Made by a program: the position numbers and the translations under genes | NCBI GenBank assembly: GCA_036346205.1 | Contig: JARFJB010000754.1 | Coordinates: forward strand, 2,127,001-2,191,000 | DNA from: Vesta saturnalis | Lineage: Eukaryota > Arthropoda > Insecta > Coleoptera > Lampyridae | Reading direction: 5' to 3' | Length of the DNA: 64,000 bases | Shown here: positions 36,763-51,700 of the stretch, piece after piece | How positions within the stretch are numbered: the first letter of the stretch is position 1 | Layout of the letters: every line of letters starts with the position of its first letter | Notes under the pieces: generated by a model | Database searches by the model: none | What the model was told of the DNA's origin: nothing | What the model saw: only the letters and a program-made list of their open reading frames with translations

Positions 36763-39700
36763 GTCACACCAATTTTGTTGGGGTGCTGCACAATGGATTG
36801 TCTCGATAACCAAGAGCCAAAGTCGGTGTCTAATATCGATTGCGTTGAGGTTGTTGTAAAATGATGACCAAAAGCTAAACGCTGTGATCCATGAGTGTTG
36901 GTCGTTATTGTTGTCGAAAGTTGCCCAAAATTTATATTTATACATCAATGCCATTGGTGTCGTAACAAAATGGAATTTTTCAATGATTAAGAGCTAAGTT
37001 GTGTGCTTTATAAGCGTTTGTAAGCATTTCGACCGCATGTTGCCTAAGGTCTGTATTTGTACACCTGATCGCAGAAAAATGGATTGTCTTGATAACCAAG
37101 TACTAACAATAATTACTACCAGTATTCAATTTACACACAAGGTGTCGTTTGCGACACCAACTCCGCTACGGCTTGCGGCTTTTTAGCAATAAAAGTTACA
37201 ATTATAACACATTACATGATTTTTGAAAACTCCTAACTCTCCTCGTTTTATATTAATAGGCGTATTTAGGGGAACCTTTTGATGGTTGTAACCCTAATAA
37301 TCCAGTCGAAAAGAGGAAAATAGTATAACGCATACCAAGGTGGAAATAAAACTTTCTTTGAAGTCTGTATACAACTTCGTTCACAATCACGTAGTTTCAA
37401 TTAATACTAGAAATATTATAATATTAAACGAATACCAATACGTTTTTTTAATGGATATTCAATTATTAGACCAAATCATACGATATTAGGCTTACATGTT
37501 GCACTCCTGCCACGGTACGTTATTCAAACAGGAAACACATCATGTATATCCATTTTTAAACCTCCCAACGGAAACCCAGGAAAAGTGCCCCGTGCAGTGA
37601 AACTAACACAAAACATTTTAAAAAAATCTTATTTTTTATCGAAAAATAAGGTTTTTTAGTGATTTTTAGTTATGAATGACCATAAAAATACAAATATGAG
37701 TAACATTCTTTGTGCGTGTTACTTGAGTCTCAATGCGCATAATAGGTGTAGAATCATACAGTATTATTAAATCAACACGCAATACAATGTTAGCTAAGTG
37801 TCTGGATTTAACACTTGTTTTTAAGAACAGGGGGCACCAAAACGCCAATCTAACCGTCCTTCAAAAAATCCTAAATCCGGCACTACTTCAACGATTAAAA
37901 AATTCCAATGTACAGTCCTAATCATCTAAGAAGGCGAGCGCGGCAATGCGCAAATGACGAATTTACGGTGCTTGTAAAATTGGCGCGTATCTATGTCAGT
38001 ATCGTTTCATGTTGTTTTTGTAGATATGTTTATTCAAAGAAAAAGTTATTGTATTTAAATATGTTAGTACAATAAACTCTTGTTTTCTTATTATATTAGT
38101 ATCATATTCTGTCAAATCAGTAACTGTATGTTTCTTCTGCCGCTTCTTCTTGATAGATTTCACCATCACAGTACCATTATTGTATTCCGATGATTCACTG
38201 GCCTCCTTTATAATACGTTCTATTGTTTGCACTGATATTTTCATTGCATCTGAAGTTGTATTCTTGATGCTCGCCATGGACTCTGTTTCTCTTTTGTGAC
38301 TTAAAAAGTATTGAAACACTACGTTTCGTGTTTGACTTCTTAAGATTTTTCCTGAACTAGACATTTTCGATAACCGCAATGCAAATTGTTAAAATTAATT
38401 TGTATATTCGCTGTGAAATCACTTTGCGAAAAACAATAGTTGCCAAAGAGTATGGATATTTATATTCGATTGGTAATGGATGTCGTTATGTTAATGGATT
38501 TTCTCTTTCATTATTTTAATTAAGTTAATCGTCTTACAATGTGCATTCGATTTTCTAATATCATTCTACATCACTAAATATGAACATTAGTGTTATTTAC
38601 TGAATTATAATTACAGGATAATTACATATTTTAGTGATATATAATCAAATTCGAATTAAGTTATTGAAAAAAATGCACTTGTGGGAATGTATTATTATGC
38701 AGAATAACAATAAGTAAATGAAGATATGATACGCCACTGACTTGTATTTTTACAGTACTCGGCTTTCGGAATCATGAACCGGTTTGCGCCGGTTGCTCGC
38801 CTTTTTTACTGACTAGGACTGTATTATTGTTTTCATAATCAAACGGATCCTGGTGTAAAACCCCTCCCCCCCATTGCTTATCTCTGGTATATTCCTTATC
38901 CAAGGTAATTCCGTCATCGAGTCTGCTTCAAACCAAAGTTGTTCTCGAACAAAAAATATTTCCATTAAATTATTCTAATCACCTTAACGTTCACTTATAA
39001 TCAAATAATGACGTCAAATTGTTTATAGTGTATCGTTTGTAAAACAAAAACCATGTATATCCCCCGATCTCTCACGTAAAGTACACGTTGTAAGAAAACG
39101 TAGGGGAAGGGGTGATAAGATGGCGAATTGACTTTAAAATGGGTCAGACAATAGCTTTGTTCTACAATTGAATTTCGTACTAACAACATTCCTCAAACCA
39201 CCGTGGTAAGGGCAACCTTGACTTGTGCTTTCCAAGGAAACCATATTTGTTTGTATACTAATGAGTGCAGTTATAACATTTTGGGAATGAAAACAAAAAT
39301 ATCCTTAATGATAATATAAAATATTTTACAACAACAAAAAAAAAGGGCCACATCGGGTAAGATGACAAATTTATAATGCAGCCAAAATAGCGAATACTTG
39401 AGTCCTAGACTGTTACTGAAAGATCTATTCTACCTGATGAAGTAACTGAAGTATGTGAAAGTAAGTCAAAATGTGGTCGATAATTCAATGCGATTGTTGC
39501 AGATAATAGTCATCTTACTTTCAAATAAGTAGCCCTGTAACCGGTCCTTCGCATATAGACGAGGAAGGTGACCTTTCTTATGCAGAAGAAAGAATCCCAA
39601 TAACACGCATGGTTGGTTTAGTGTCTTTGTCACGTGCTTTTCTTAAAGTTAGAAAGCAAAGTGTGAAATTGCCATAACTACTGTTACACCTCCAACCAGC

Positions 39701-42700
39701 ACTAGGTGTCGCGCAGGCCGAAGTAAGCGGGATCGATATAAGGAGTAAAATGATTTAAAGGTAGTTGACCAGGGCTGAAGAGGAGAAGGGCTCCTGAACA
39801 GTCTACGACTAAGCCACCGCAATCTTAAATTTTTCTAAAGTAAATAGTATTAGGCGGGATGTTAAATTAATCCTATCTGACTGTGGAAGACAGGATTGAA
39901 GCCTACTCAATACAATCATACACAACTCCAGTTCAATCACACTTGAAAAGAAGTTTGTTTAAAAAGCTTAAGACAATTTTGAACTACACGGGTCGTCGTA
40001 AACTTATTGAACACACCCCGTACATATGAAACTTCCTAAAAGGATAATTTGAAGAGTTTTTAAGTATCCCTCGTATACATATAAATTTATATTTCTAACT
40101 GCTAGAAAACTCCGAATTAAATAAACATTGCCCAATTTTTAAATCACCACAACATTCGTTAGTTTCCGAAAAATTTTAAATATAACGGTCAGTGCTTTCA
40201 TCATAAATAATATCTATATATTTTCTGAATACTTGCTCTTTAAAAATCGTATTTAAACATTCATCAATACGTTTGACTTTTAATACTTCAACTCTGTAAA
40301 TATACTTAATAAAAATATTCTGTTATTCCTGTTCTGTGTTTTACTGTTCGTCAAATAGTTCAAAATACTTAAAGTGTGTAATGGATCTGGCTCACAAAGC
40401 AATTTAAGATCGATCATTAAACTCAAAATATTCAAAGACTAATTCAATTATTAGTAGGTGTAACCCATTAGGTAAATTTAAACAGGTTAATGCTAAACTT
40501 TTGTCTCAGCTGACACAAATAAACAACAAATGTAAATTAAATAATGGATATATATTGACCAATTTGCAATTGTAAATATGCCAACTCGTGGCTTCCAACA
40601 AGCACCACAAAACCAATTCTTATATATTAAAATTCCTCCAAAATCTTATATACTAAACACATCAAAATAAATAAAATTGATTGTCCTTTTTCTTATAATA
40701 AGAAATTATTATCTCAGCAAGCAAGAATGAACTTAAAACGCAATCGTACGTGTTTCACATGGGCTCTTTGCTTTCCTTCAAGGTTTGCCCTTGAACGTAA
40801 ACGTTTAACACAATAACTGTTTTCACATAAATATTAAAATTCTTAGTTGCCTTTATACAATCGATTCAATATTACTACCGATTGTACACATGTACTTCAT
40901 TCAACGTCAATGATGACCGCTACTCTTAACTAAATTGACAAACTTTTAGTTCGGTTACTTCAGGTTTTCTTTTTATTATTATGATCGCACGCTCTATTAC
41001 TGAACACCGTCAACAAAATAATTGCTTTGTTATTGTTTTAAATCTGTTTTTACACTTTTGAAATCCTTGAAGAAAGTCACTATTCTTTTCTTCAACACAA
41101 TTAAACTGTTTTAATACGATATTACAAGTACAAATACAATGTTGCAACGCTGCATGAGTTTCGCTTTAAAAACATAACGTACTATTTTCAAAAGTCAAGC
41201 TCTTTGTTCTTTTGACAGTGCTACCACACTCTCCCTAGATTACCATGCCTTGTTCCAATGCAAAATATTTAAAATTAATCCAAGGATTTTACAAAATGAC
41301 GTTTTTCTTCAAACGTCAGTAAACATGGCATGTAGTGACGCAATACAAGATACTAAATTGTCATTTTGTTGTGTTCTCAAGCGCCGTAAAGTAACAAATT
41401 TAGAAAACGCTTCCAGTTTCTCATAATCTCAACTTTTTTAATTTACATTAGTCTTTTATTTTGCAGAATACGTTTTGCAAAGCAACCTGTACAAATTCAC
41501 GTTAACGGTAGATCCTCGTTTCGCGAACAATCTGTTTTAAAAATAACTGGGCCTAGGTTAGGCTTGAAGAAAAAATAGCATATTTTATGTGGAGCTAAAG
41601 TGACCTGTACTTTGCTAGAGTACCGAGCTAACCAACTGCGCTATCGAGGTTCAATTTTGTCTCTACGTATGTAGAACTGATGTAAATTCGAAATATAATG
41701 AGATTACAATCAATTACTTATAGTAATGGAATGTGAGCCTGCAATATCGCAAAGATTCACACATACCAAAGCAACTTGACTTTTTTTTGACTTGTTTTTG
41801 TTGTAAACGAATAAGGTCAAAGTTAAATATGTAATCAAAAATTAGTATTAATTTTATTTTATTGTAATCTCATTATATTTAGAATTTACATCAGTTCTAC
41901 ATACATAAAGACAAAATTAACATCGATTGGGGCTTGAATCTCGATAGCGCAGTGGGTTAGCGCGGTACTCTAGCAAAGTACAGATCGTAGATTCAAATCC
42001 TACTTGAGGTAAACTTTTATTTATGTATCTAATAAAATTAATAATAATTTTAATTACATATTTACCTTTGAACTTATTCGTTCATAACAAAACTTATAAT
42101 AAAATAACTATTCTGTGCAACCGCCTAAATAGAACGCCATATCGTGACAGTATTTCGTATCAAAAGTCGCTAATTTCGGGATTCTTCCATGGTAACTACA
42201 AAAAGTATTTTTAGTCTGTAACGTGAGCTTTAAAAAAATCAAAAGTTTACGCTAAATTATACGAAATTAGATAGTTATATATTATTTTTCTGGATAAAGA
42301 AATGGTTATTGTTTATTTGTATTAGAATGTAATTAATATTAAGATGAAAAGCTTGAAAATATTTAAAATACACGGCATTTGCAAGTGCATAAATGCGTTG
42401 CAGAAGGGAATGACACTGTCATAATAATGATGTGCAGTTTTTGAAACAGTCGCGTAGAGTAAGCGATCAGAAAGAGTCGCATTAAATAAGCGATTCGAGT
42501 AATTCGTCGGCGAGGCACGGATTACAAGGTAATAATAAAATTACCCTAAATTTAGAAATATAGTCAGGTAACATTTGGTGTATAATAGGGAAGAAGCGCA
42601 ATTACCTTCCTTAGTAAAATAATAAAAGGCTACAATAAATAATAAAAAGTGCAATTGCTATCAAATTGGTGATAATAAAAAGAATGCGCAATTATTTACA

Positions 42701-45700
42701 ATCGCGTTTTAAGTGTGTATTTAAAGTGCTCTAAGTTAATTTTCGGTAGCGAATGATAAGTATAAAATAAGACAATCAATTCAGTATAATTGATCGATGC
42801 ATAAAGCAAAGTGACTGGAAAATATTGACAATTAAAAACATGGCCGTTGGTAGCTTGCTTGCAGCAAGCTGTTTGTCGTTAAAGTTGAACAATCAAAGTA
42901 ATAAGTGACAATTATAAATATATCAGGCAATTATTTACAGAAATCCTAAAAGTGTTGGAAAGGAAATTTCAATAGGCTTAATCCACAAAGAAAAGGTGTA
43001 AACAAGATATAGTGGAAACAAAAGAAGAAGGGCTTCGATTTGCATCACCGGCCAAATTGAGTCATCGGCTTGGCCACATTGCAGATACGTCATCAGTTTT
43101 CAACGAAGCCCCCAGATAGGTACGATTTTTAATAGTGTAAATAAATCAACGTTTAGGTATTTCATTTTCTAAAAACTTGAATTTAAATATCAAAATTGAA
43201 CAGAAAACATTCAATTCAATTTTGATAAAAGGTTTTTATTGTTATATATTAGTTTTAAGAAGGTTATTTTAGATTATAGGTTTGATTTTTATACATGTTT
43301 GTAAACAACGCATTGATGCATTTTCGTTCAGGATTGGAATTTAATTAAATGAGTATAACGTTTGATTTACTTTTATTGCTAAAGATTATTAATATTAAAA
43401 GCTTATACAATGCAAAACGAGTTCAACTCAATAGGAAATCAGATAAATAAATAATTCGAAATGAGCATAACTTTGGTTAATCATAGCAGTGATCATTCCT
43501 TTATTTTAACTTAGAGCTAGCCGCCGTACACAATTAAGAAATGAATTCGCAAACGTAAATCTTAAAATTCATTTACGCAAACTGAAATTAAATAGCAAGC
43601 GAAGTAAAATTTAACTAGTAAATGATATCTTTATAAATTGAACCAATTCAGCATTAGTAAAACGTAATAAAAAATAATCATTTTAAGATTCTCAATAACA
43701 ATATTAAATTTTATTCAATAATGTTGAAATTATAAAAAGTTTCAAAGAACTCAAGCCTTGTTCTTTAGAGCGGGTTAAACCAACAAAAGTGATGTCCAAG
43801 GTATTACGCCCGTTGCAAGTCCTAGTACAAAAAGTAAACATCAGCATCGTGTGTCTGACTTTCATCGGATGTCATTATTTCAATAAACATAATTAAAAAT
43901 GTTACCTGCTCATCACAAACAACGTTTTGAGTCATAATCAAGTGTTAATATTTAATATAAGTTTGCTTTTTATTTTCTTTTTAAGCACGTGTAAGGTTAC
44001 TTAAATGATTTGAGTGAATACAATAAACTCTTGTTTTCTTATTATATTAGTATCATATTCTGTCAAATCAGTAACTGTATGTTTCTTCTGCCGCTTCTTC
44101 TTGATAGATTTCAGCACCACAGTACCATTATTGTATTCCGACGATTCACTGGCCTCCTTTATAATACGTTCTATTGTTCGCACTGATATTTTTGTTGCAT
44201 CTGAAGTTGTTTTCTTGATGCTCGCCATGGACTCTGTTTCTCTTTGTGACTTAAAAAGTATTGAAACACTACGTTTCGTGTTTGACTTCTTAAGATTTTT
44301 CCTGAACTAGACATTTTCGATCACCGCAATACAAATTGTTAAAATTAATTTGTGTTCGCTGTGAAATCACTTTGCAAAAACAATAGTTGCCAAAGAGTAA
44401 GGATATTTATATGCGATTGGTAATGGAAGTCGTTATGTTAATGGCTTTTCTCTTTCATTGTTTCAATTAAGTTAATCGTCTTATAATGTGGAATTCGATT
44501 TTCTAATATCATTCTACATCACTAAATATGAACATTAATGTTATTTACTGAATTATAATTACAGGATAATTACACATTTTAGTGATATATATATAATCAA
44601 ATTCGAATTAAGTTATTGAAAAAATGCACTTGTGGGAATGCATTATTATGCAGAATAACAATAAGTAAATGAAGATATAATACGCCACTGACTTGTATTT
44701 TTACAGTACTCGGCTTTCGGAATCATGAACCGGGTTGCGCGGTTGCTCGCCTTTAACTGACTAGGACTGTATTATTGTTTTCATAATCAAACGGATCCTG
44801 GTGTAAAACCCTCCCCATTGCTTAACTCTGGTATATTCCTTGTCCAAGGTAATTCCGTCATCGAGTCTGCTTCAAACCAAAGTTGTTCTCGAACAAAAAA
44901 TATTTCCATTGAATTATTCTAATCACCTTAACGTTCACTTATAGTCAAATAATGACGTCAAATTGTTTATAGTGTATCGTTTGTAAAACAAAAATCATGT
45001 ATATCCTCCGATCTCTCACGTAAAGTATGCGTTGTAAAAAAACGTAGGGGAAGGGGTGATAAGATGGCGAATTGCCTTTAAAATGGGTCACGCAATAGCT
45101 TTGTTCTACAATTGAATTTCGTACTAACAACATTCCTCAAACCACCGTGGTAAGGGCAACCTTAACTTGTGCTTTCCAAGGAAACCATATTTGTTTGTAT
45201 ACCAGTGCATGCAGTTATAATATTTTGGGAATGAAAACAAAAATATCCTTAATGATTATGTAAAATATTTTACAACAACAAAAAAAAAGGGCCACATCGG
45301 GTAAGATGACAAATTTATAATGCAGCCAAAATAGCGAATACTTGAGTCCTAGACTGTTACTGAAAGATCTATTCTACCTGATGAAGTAACTGAAGTATGT
45401 GAAAGTAAGTCAGAATGTGGTACATAATTCAATGCGATTGTTGCAGATAATAGTCATCTTACTTTCAAATAAGTACCCCTGTAGCTGGTCCTTCGCATAT
45501 AGACTTGCATATAGACGAGGAAGGTGACCTTTCTTATGCAGAATAAAGAATCCCAATAACACGCATTGTTGGCTTAGTGCCTTTGTTGCGTGCTTTTCTT
45601 AAAGTTAGAAAGCAAATTGTGAAATTGCCATAACTACTGTTACACCTCCAAACAGCACTAGGTGTCATGCAGGCTTACCGAAGTAAGCGGGGTCGATATA

Positions 45701-48700
45701 AGGAGTAAAATGATTGAAAGGTAGTTGACCAGGGCTGAAGAGGAGAAGGGCTCCTGAACAGTCTACGACTAAGCCACCGCAATCTTAAATTTTTCTAAAA
45801 TAAATAGTATTAGGCGGGATGTTAAATTAATCCTATCTGACTGTGGAAGACAAGATTGAAGCCTACTCAATACAATCATACACAACTCCAGTTCAATCAC
45901 ACTTGAAAAGAAGTTTATTCAAAAGCTTAAGAAAATTTTGAACTACACGGGTCGTCGTAAACTTATTGAACACACCCCGTACATATGAAAATTCCTAAAA
46001 GGTTAATTTGAAGACTTTTAAGTATCCCTCGTATACATATAAATTTATATTTCTAACTGCTAGAAAACTCGAATTAAATAAACATTGCCCAATTTTAAAT
46101 CACCACAACATTCGTTAGTTTCCGAAAAATTTTAAATATAACGGTCAGTGCTTTCATCATAAATAATATCTATATATTTTCTGAATACTTGCTCTTTAAA
46201 AATCGTATTTAAACATTCATCAATACGTTTGACTTTTAATACTTCAACTCTGTAAATATACTTAATAAAAATATTCTGTTATTCCTGTTCTGTGTTTTAC
46301 TGTTCGTCAAATAGTTCAAAATCCTTAAAGTTTGTAATCGATCTGACTCACGAAGCAATTTCAGATCGATCATTAAACTCAAAATATTCAAAGATTAATT
46401 CAATTATTAGTAGGTGTAACCCATTAGGTAAATTTAAACAGGTTAATGCTAAACTTTTGTCTCAGCTGACACAAATAAACAACAAATGTAAATTAAATAA
46501 TGGATATATATTGACCAATTTGCAATTGTAAATATGTGCCAACTCGTGGCTTCCAACAAGCACCACAAAAACCAATTCTTATATATTAAAAATTCCTCTA
46601 AAATCTTATATACTAAACACATCAAAATAAATAAAATTCGATTGTCCTTTTTCTTATAATAAGAAATTATTATCTCAGCAAGCAAGAATGAACTTAAAAC
46701 GCAATCGTACGTGTTTCACATGGGCTCTTTGCTTTCCTTCAAGGTTTGCCCTTCAACGTAAACGTTTAACACAATAACTGTTTTCACATAAATATTAAAA
46801 TTCTTAGTTGCCTTTATACAATCGATTCAATATTACTACCGATTGTACACATGTACTTCATTCAACGTCAATGATGACCGCTACTCTTAACTAAATTGAC
46901 AAACTTTTAGTTCGGTTACTTCAGGTTTTCTTTTTATTATTATGATCGCACGCTCTATTACTGAACACCGTCAACAAAATAATTGCTTTGTTATTGTTTT
47001 AAATCTGTTTTTACACTTTTGAAATCCTTGAAGAAAGTCACTATTCTTTTCTTCAACACAATTAAACTGTTTTAATACGATATTACAAGTACAAATACAA
47101 TGTTGCAACGCTGCATGAGTTTCGCTTTAAAAACATAACGTACTATTTTCAAAAGTCAAGCTCTTTGTTCTTTTGACAGTGCTACCACACTCTCCCTAGA
47201 TTACCATGCCTTGTTCCAATGCAAAATATTTAAAATTAATCCAAGGATTTTACAAAATGACGTTTTTCTTCAAACGTCAGTAAACATGGCATGTAGTGAC
47301 GCAATACAAGATACTAAATTGTCATTTTGTTGTGATTCTCAAGCGCCGTAAAGTAACAAATTTAGAAAACGCTTCCAGTTTCTCATAATCTCAACTTTTT
47401 TAATTTACATTAGTCTTTTATTTTGCAGAATACGTTTTGCAAAGCAACCTGTACAAATTCACGTTAACGGTAGATCCTCGTTTCGCGAACAATCTGTTTT
47501 AAAAATAACTGGGCCTAGGTTAGGCTTGAAGAAAAAATAGCATATTTTATGTGGAGCTAAAGTGACCTGTACTTTGCTAGAGTACCGAGCTAACCAACTG
47601 CGCTATCGAGGTTCAATTTTGTCTCTATGTATGTAGAACTGATGTAAATTCGAAATATAATGAGATTACAATCAAATTAGTTATATTAATGGAATGTGAG
47701 CCTGCAATATCGCAAAGATTCACACATACCAAAGCAGCTTGACTAATATTAATTTATTATAAGTTTTTGTTGTAAACGAATAAGGTCAAAGTTAAATATG
47801 TAATCAAAAATTAGTCTTAATTTTATTTTATTGTAATCTCATTATATTTAGAATTTACATCAGTTCTACATACATAAAGACAAAATTCACATCGATTGGA
47901 GCTTGCATCTCGATAGCGCAGTTGGTTAGCGCGGTACTCTAGCAAGTACAGGTCGTAGGTTCAAATCCTACTCGAGGTAAACTTTTTATTTATGTATTTA
48001 ATAAAATTAATAATAATTTTTAATTACATATTTACCTTTGAACTTATTCGTTCATAACAAAAACTTATAATAAAATAACTATTCTGTGCAACCGCCTAAA
48101 TAGAACGCCATATCGTGACAGTATTTCGTACCAAAAGTCGCTAATTTCGGGATTCTTCCATGGTAACTACAAAAAGTATTTTTAGTCTGTAACGTGAGCT
48201 TTAAAAAAATCAAAAGTTTGCGCTAAATTATACGAAATTAGATAGTTATATATTATTTTTCTGGATAAAGAAATGGTTATTGTTTATTTGTATTAGAATG
48301 TAATTAATATTAAGATGAAAAGCTTGAAAATATTTAAAATACACGGCATTTGCAAGTGCATAAATGCGTTGCAGAAGGGAATGACACTGTCATAATAATG
48401 ATGTGCTGTTTTTGAAACAGTCGCGTAGAGTAAGCGATCAGAAACAGTCACATAGAGTAAGCGATCAGAAAGAGTCGCATTAAATAAGCGATTCGAGTAA
48501 TTCGTCGCCGAGGCACGGATTACAAGGTAATAATAAAATTACCCTAAATTTAGAAATATAGTCGGCTAACATTTGGTGTATAATAGGGAAGAAGCGCAAT
48601 TACCTTCCTTATTAAAATAATAAAAGGCTACAATAAATAATAAAAAGTGCAATTGCTATCAAATTGGTGATAATAAAAAAGAATACGCAATTATTTACAA

Positions 48701-51700
48701 TCGCATTTTAAGTGTGTATTGAAAGTGCTCTAAGTTAATTTCCGGTAGCGAATGATAAGTATAAAATAAGACAATCAATTCAGTATAATGGATCGATGCA
48801 TAAAGCAAAGAGAATGGAAAATATTGACAATTAAAAACATGGCCGTTGGTAGCTTGCTTGCAGCAAGCTGTTTGTCGTTAAAGTTGAACAATCAAAGTAA
48901 TAAGTGACAATTATAAATATATCAGGCAGTTATTTACAAAAATCCAAAAAGTGTTGGAAAGGAAATAGGAAAGGAATAGGCTTAATCCACAAAGAAAAGG
49001 TGTAAACAAGATACAGTGGCAACAAAAGAAGAAGGGCTTCGATTGCATTACCCGCCAAATTGTGTCATCGGCTTGGCCACATTGCAGATACGTCATCGGT
49101 TTTCAACGAGGCCCCCAGATAGGTACGATTTTTAATAGTGTAAATAAATCAACGTTTAGGTATTTCATTTTCTAAAAACTTGAATTCAAATATCAAAATT
49201 GAACAGAAAACATTCAATTCAATTTTGATAAAAGGTTTTTATTGTTATATATTAGTTTTAAGAAGGTTGTTTTAGATTATAGGTTTGATTTTTATACATG
49301 TTTGTAAACAACGCATTGATGCATTTTCGTTCAGGATTGGAATTTAATTAAATGAGTATAACGTTTGATTTACTTTTATTGCTAAAGATTATTAATATTA
49401 AAAGCTTATACAATGCAAAACGAGTTCAACTCAATAGGAAATCAGATAAATAAATAATTCGAAATGAGCATAACTTTGGTTAATCATAGCAGTGATCATT
49501 CCTTTATTTTAACTTAGAGTTACCCGCCGTACACAATTAAGAAATGAATTCGCAAACGTAAATCTTAAAATTCATTTACGCAAACTGAAATTAAATATAA
49601 AGCGAAGTAAAATTTAATTAGTAAATGATATCTTTATAAATTGAACCAATTCAGCTTTAGTAAAACGTAATAAAAAATAATCATTTTAAGATTCACAATA
49701 ACAATATTAAATTTTATTCAATAATGTTGAAATTATAAAAAGTTTCAAAGAACTCAAGCCTTGTTCTTTGGAGCGGGTTAAACCAACAAAAGTGATATCC
49801 AAGGTATTACGCCCGTTGCAAGTCCTAGTACAAAAAGTAAACATCAGCATCGTGTGTCTGACTTTCATCGGATGTCATTATTTCAATAAACATAATTAAA
49901 AATGTTACCTGCTCATCACAAACAACGTTTTGAGTCATAATCAAGTGTTAATATTCAATATAAGTTTGCTTTTTATTTTCGTTTTAAGCACGTGTAAGGT
50001 TACTTAAATGATTTGAATGAATATCTTCTATGAACAGAAACAGACATTTGCTGTTGCCCTTCACGTTATTTCATTAACATCTGTCAGATTTGAATCAAAC
50101 TTATAGAAGTATAATCCATTTAATATTATTTAAAAACTACACAGTAGGTTTTTTTCCACTAAAAAAAAATAATATTCAATTTGTATAAAATAGAAATGTA
50201 CTGATAGTGACGTAAATAAATGACTGCATATATAGGTAAAAATGTTGTTTTATTCGTACAAAAAATGTATTTTCGCGAGTCGGAAGATTGCGTCGCGTCG
50301 TCCAGAAAATTGACATTTTTGTACTAATGAAACAAATAACTATTTTATTGTGCTATTTAGTGTGTATATTTCAATAATTAGGTACTTCATAAAAAATTAT
50401 ATGTAGTTGTGCGTCAAAAATTGACCCATTTTTGCAACGTTCTGTGTCATTTTTTAGAAAACCCTAGATTTATTTTAATTTTAATAAACACACTGTTATA
50501 GAATACGATTATCCGGTCCAAATAAAAGTTTCCGCATGAATTTATATAATGATTCCTTTACATTCTTGACTGGACAAACATTAAATTGTTTAATAGGTGT
50601 AGGCAGTCTGAATGTGTAGAACATCCTTAACCTGTTTACATCTTTTCGTAAACCACCATTAGTGATTTACTCAAATAAATTGAAAATTTTGAGGCGGAAA
50701 TCACGAGAAAAGTTCCAAAACAACAAATTCTAACTTTTTTTAAAATGAAAGTTACTGTAGCTGTACATTTCTTAATCACTATTCTTGAATATAAATAAAT
50801 TAGCTCTATTCAGGTAGCGAGGTAAGTACTACATTCCGGAGTTTCTAACTACCTCTTATATGCCATAATTCTTAAGGTAGTTAATGATAGAAACGAGTAA
50901 CGACACTTAATTCCATTGCAATTTTATATAGCACTTGACCCAAATAATTATAAAAATAATTATTTATTGCCGTACATTACAACAAAATATTATTTATTAT
51001 GTTTATTATATACTTACAACTCTTTTTAAGGTGGGGTCAGCACCTTGCTCTAACAGTTCTTTAACGCACTCGTAATGACCATATGCAGATGCTAATATCA
51101 ACGGTGAAGTCCCGTCCTAAAAGTTAAAACGATAAGTAAAATTTATTTGAAACGTTCACTACCTACTACTAATTAAACTCATCCGCCTACATAATTACAT
51201 TAAATTATTAGCTCTTAGTAACACAAGGAGTGATTTTTTTAAGAATTAATTATGAGAATCTTAACAATTCAAAATTATCACAGCATTATATTGAGCAGGT
51301 CATGTATATATGCTGTGAGTCGTTAGTATATTACTCTAAATTGATTAGTTCAACTTTCTATAACTTAAGTACCAATTAAATCACTCGTAATTCCAAAAAA
51401 ATTAAATGAGTACAATTGAGTCAATTTTACTACAATTTCTATTGTGAGTATGTGAATGACTATAATTAAACATTTTTATTATTATATTTAATTAGATTTT
51501 ATAACTGTACATAAAATATTTTGGATTCTATGTGACATTATTTCTAAGCTAAATAAAACAAAATACAAAATATAATGGTTAATTATATTGTTACTTCATT
51601 AAATGCAACTGAATTACTTATCGATGTACTGAAAATATTTACAACTTGAAAAATTTTTCCGAGGACAACTAGTTGGGATAAAACCGGCTACTAATTTAAA

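Larger units (their letters stand above)
38070..44020. repeat. Tandem duplication, unit 1 (~5.95 kb)
   Basis: The sequence from CAATAAACTCTTGTTTTCTT (38070) to TTAAATGATTTGAGTGAATA (44020) is repeated next to itself at 44021-50022 with scattered substitutions and small indels, an estimated few percent divergence. It contains a transposase fragment at its left edge, an inverted pair of tRNA-like SINEs (41.59-42.01 kb) and otherwise AT-rich DNA without a recognised gene. Confidence 0.95.
44021..50022. repeat. Tandem duplication, unit 2 (~6.0 kb)
   Basis: Second copy of the unit; it ends TTAAATGATTTGAATGAATA at about 50022. Differences from unit 1 include a 1-nt loss that breaks the transposase fragment, an extra copy of a ~28-bp motif (CATAGAGTAAGCGATCAGAAA, around 48447) and a small duplication at 45496 (TCGCATATAGACT twice). 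Confidence 0.95.
11293..51017 (-). other. Giant intron 3 of the ankyrin gene, filled with mobile elements
   Basis: Intron of about 39.7 kb between two phase-0 exons. I saw no conserved host exon inside it on either strand. Its content is listed as separate entries: LINE, mariner, Polinton, foldback, SINE and microsatellite sequences, and a tandem duplication of about 6 kb. Stretches 12211-13919, 17170-19290, 25330-28400, 31400-32225, 34180-34920, 35000-36700 and 37190-38060 hold AT-rich sequence in which I recognise no gene. Confidence 0.8.

Noticed and set aside
40480..40620. Frame duplicated at 40.3-40.6 and 46.29-46.53 kb as a conserved gene
   Set aside because: It is shared only because of the tandem duplication and is interrupted by substitutions in unit 1.
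41939..42011. Functional tRNA gene
   Set aside because: Anticodon loop (AGC) does not fit the Met-like body, the acceptor stem is imperfect, copies differ in the anticodon arm, and a conserved non-tRNA tail follows, which fits a SINE.
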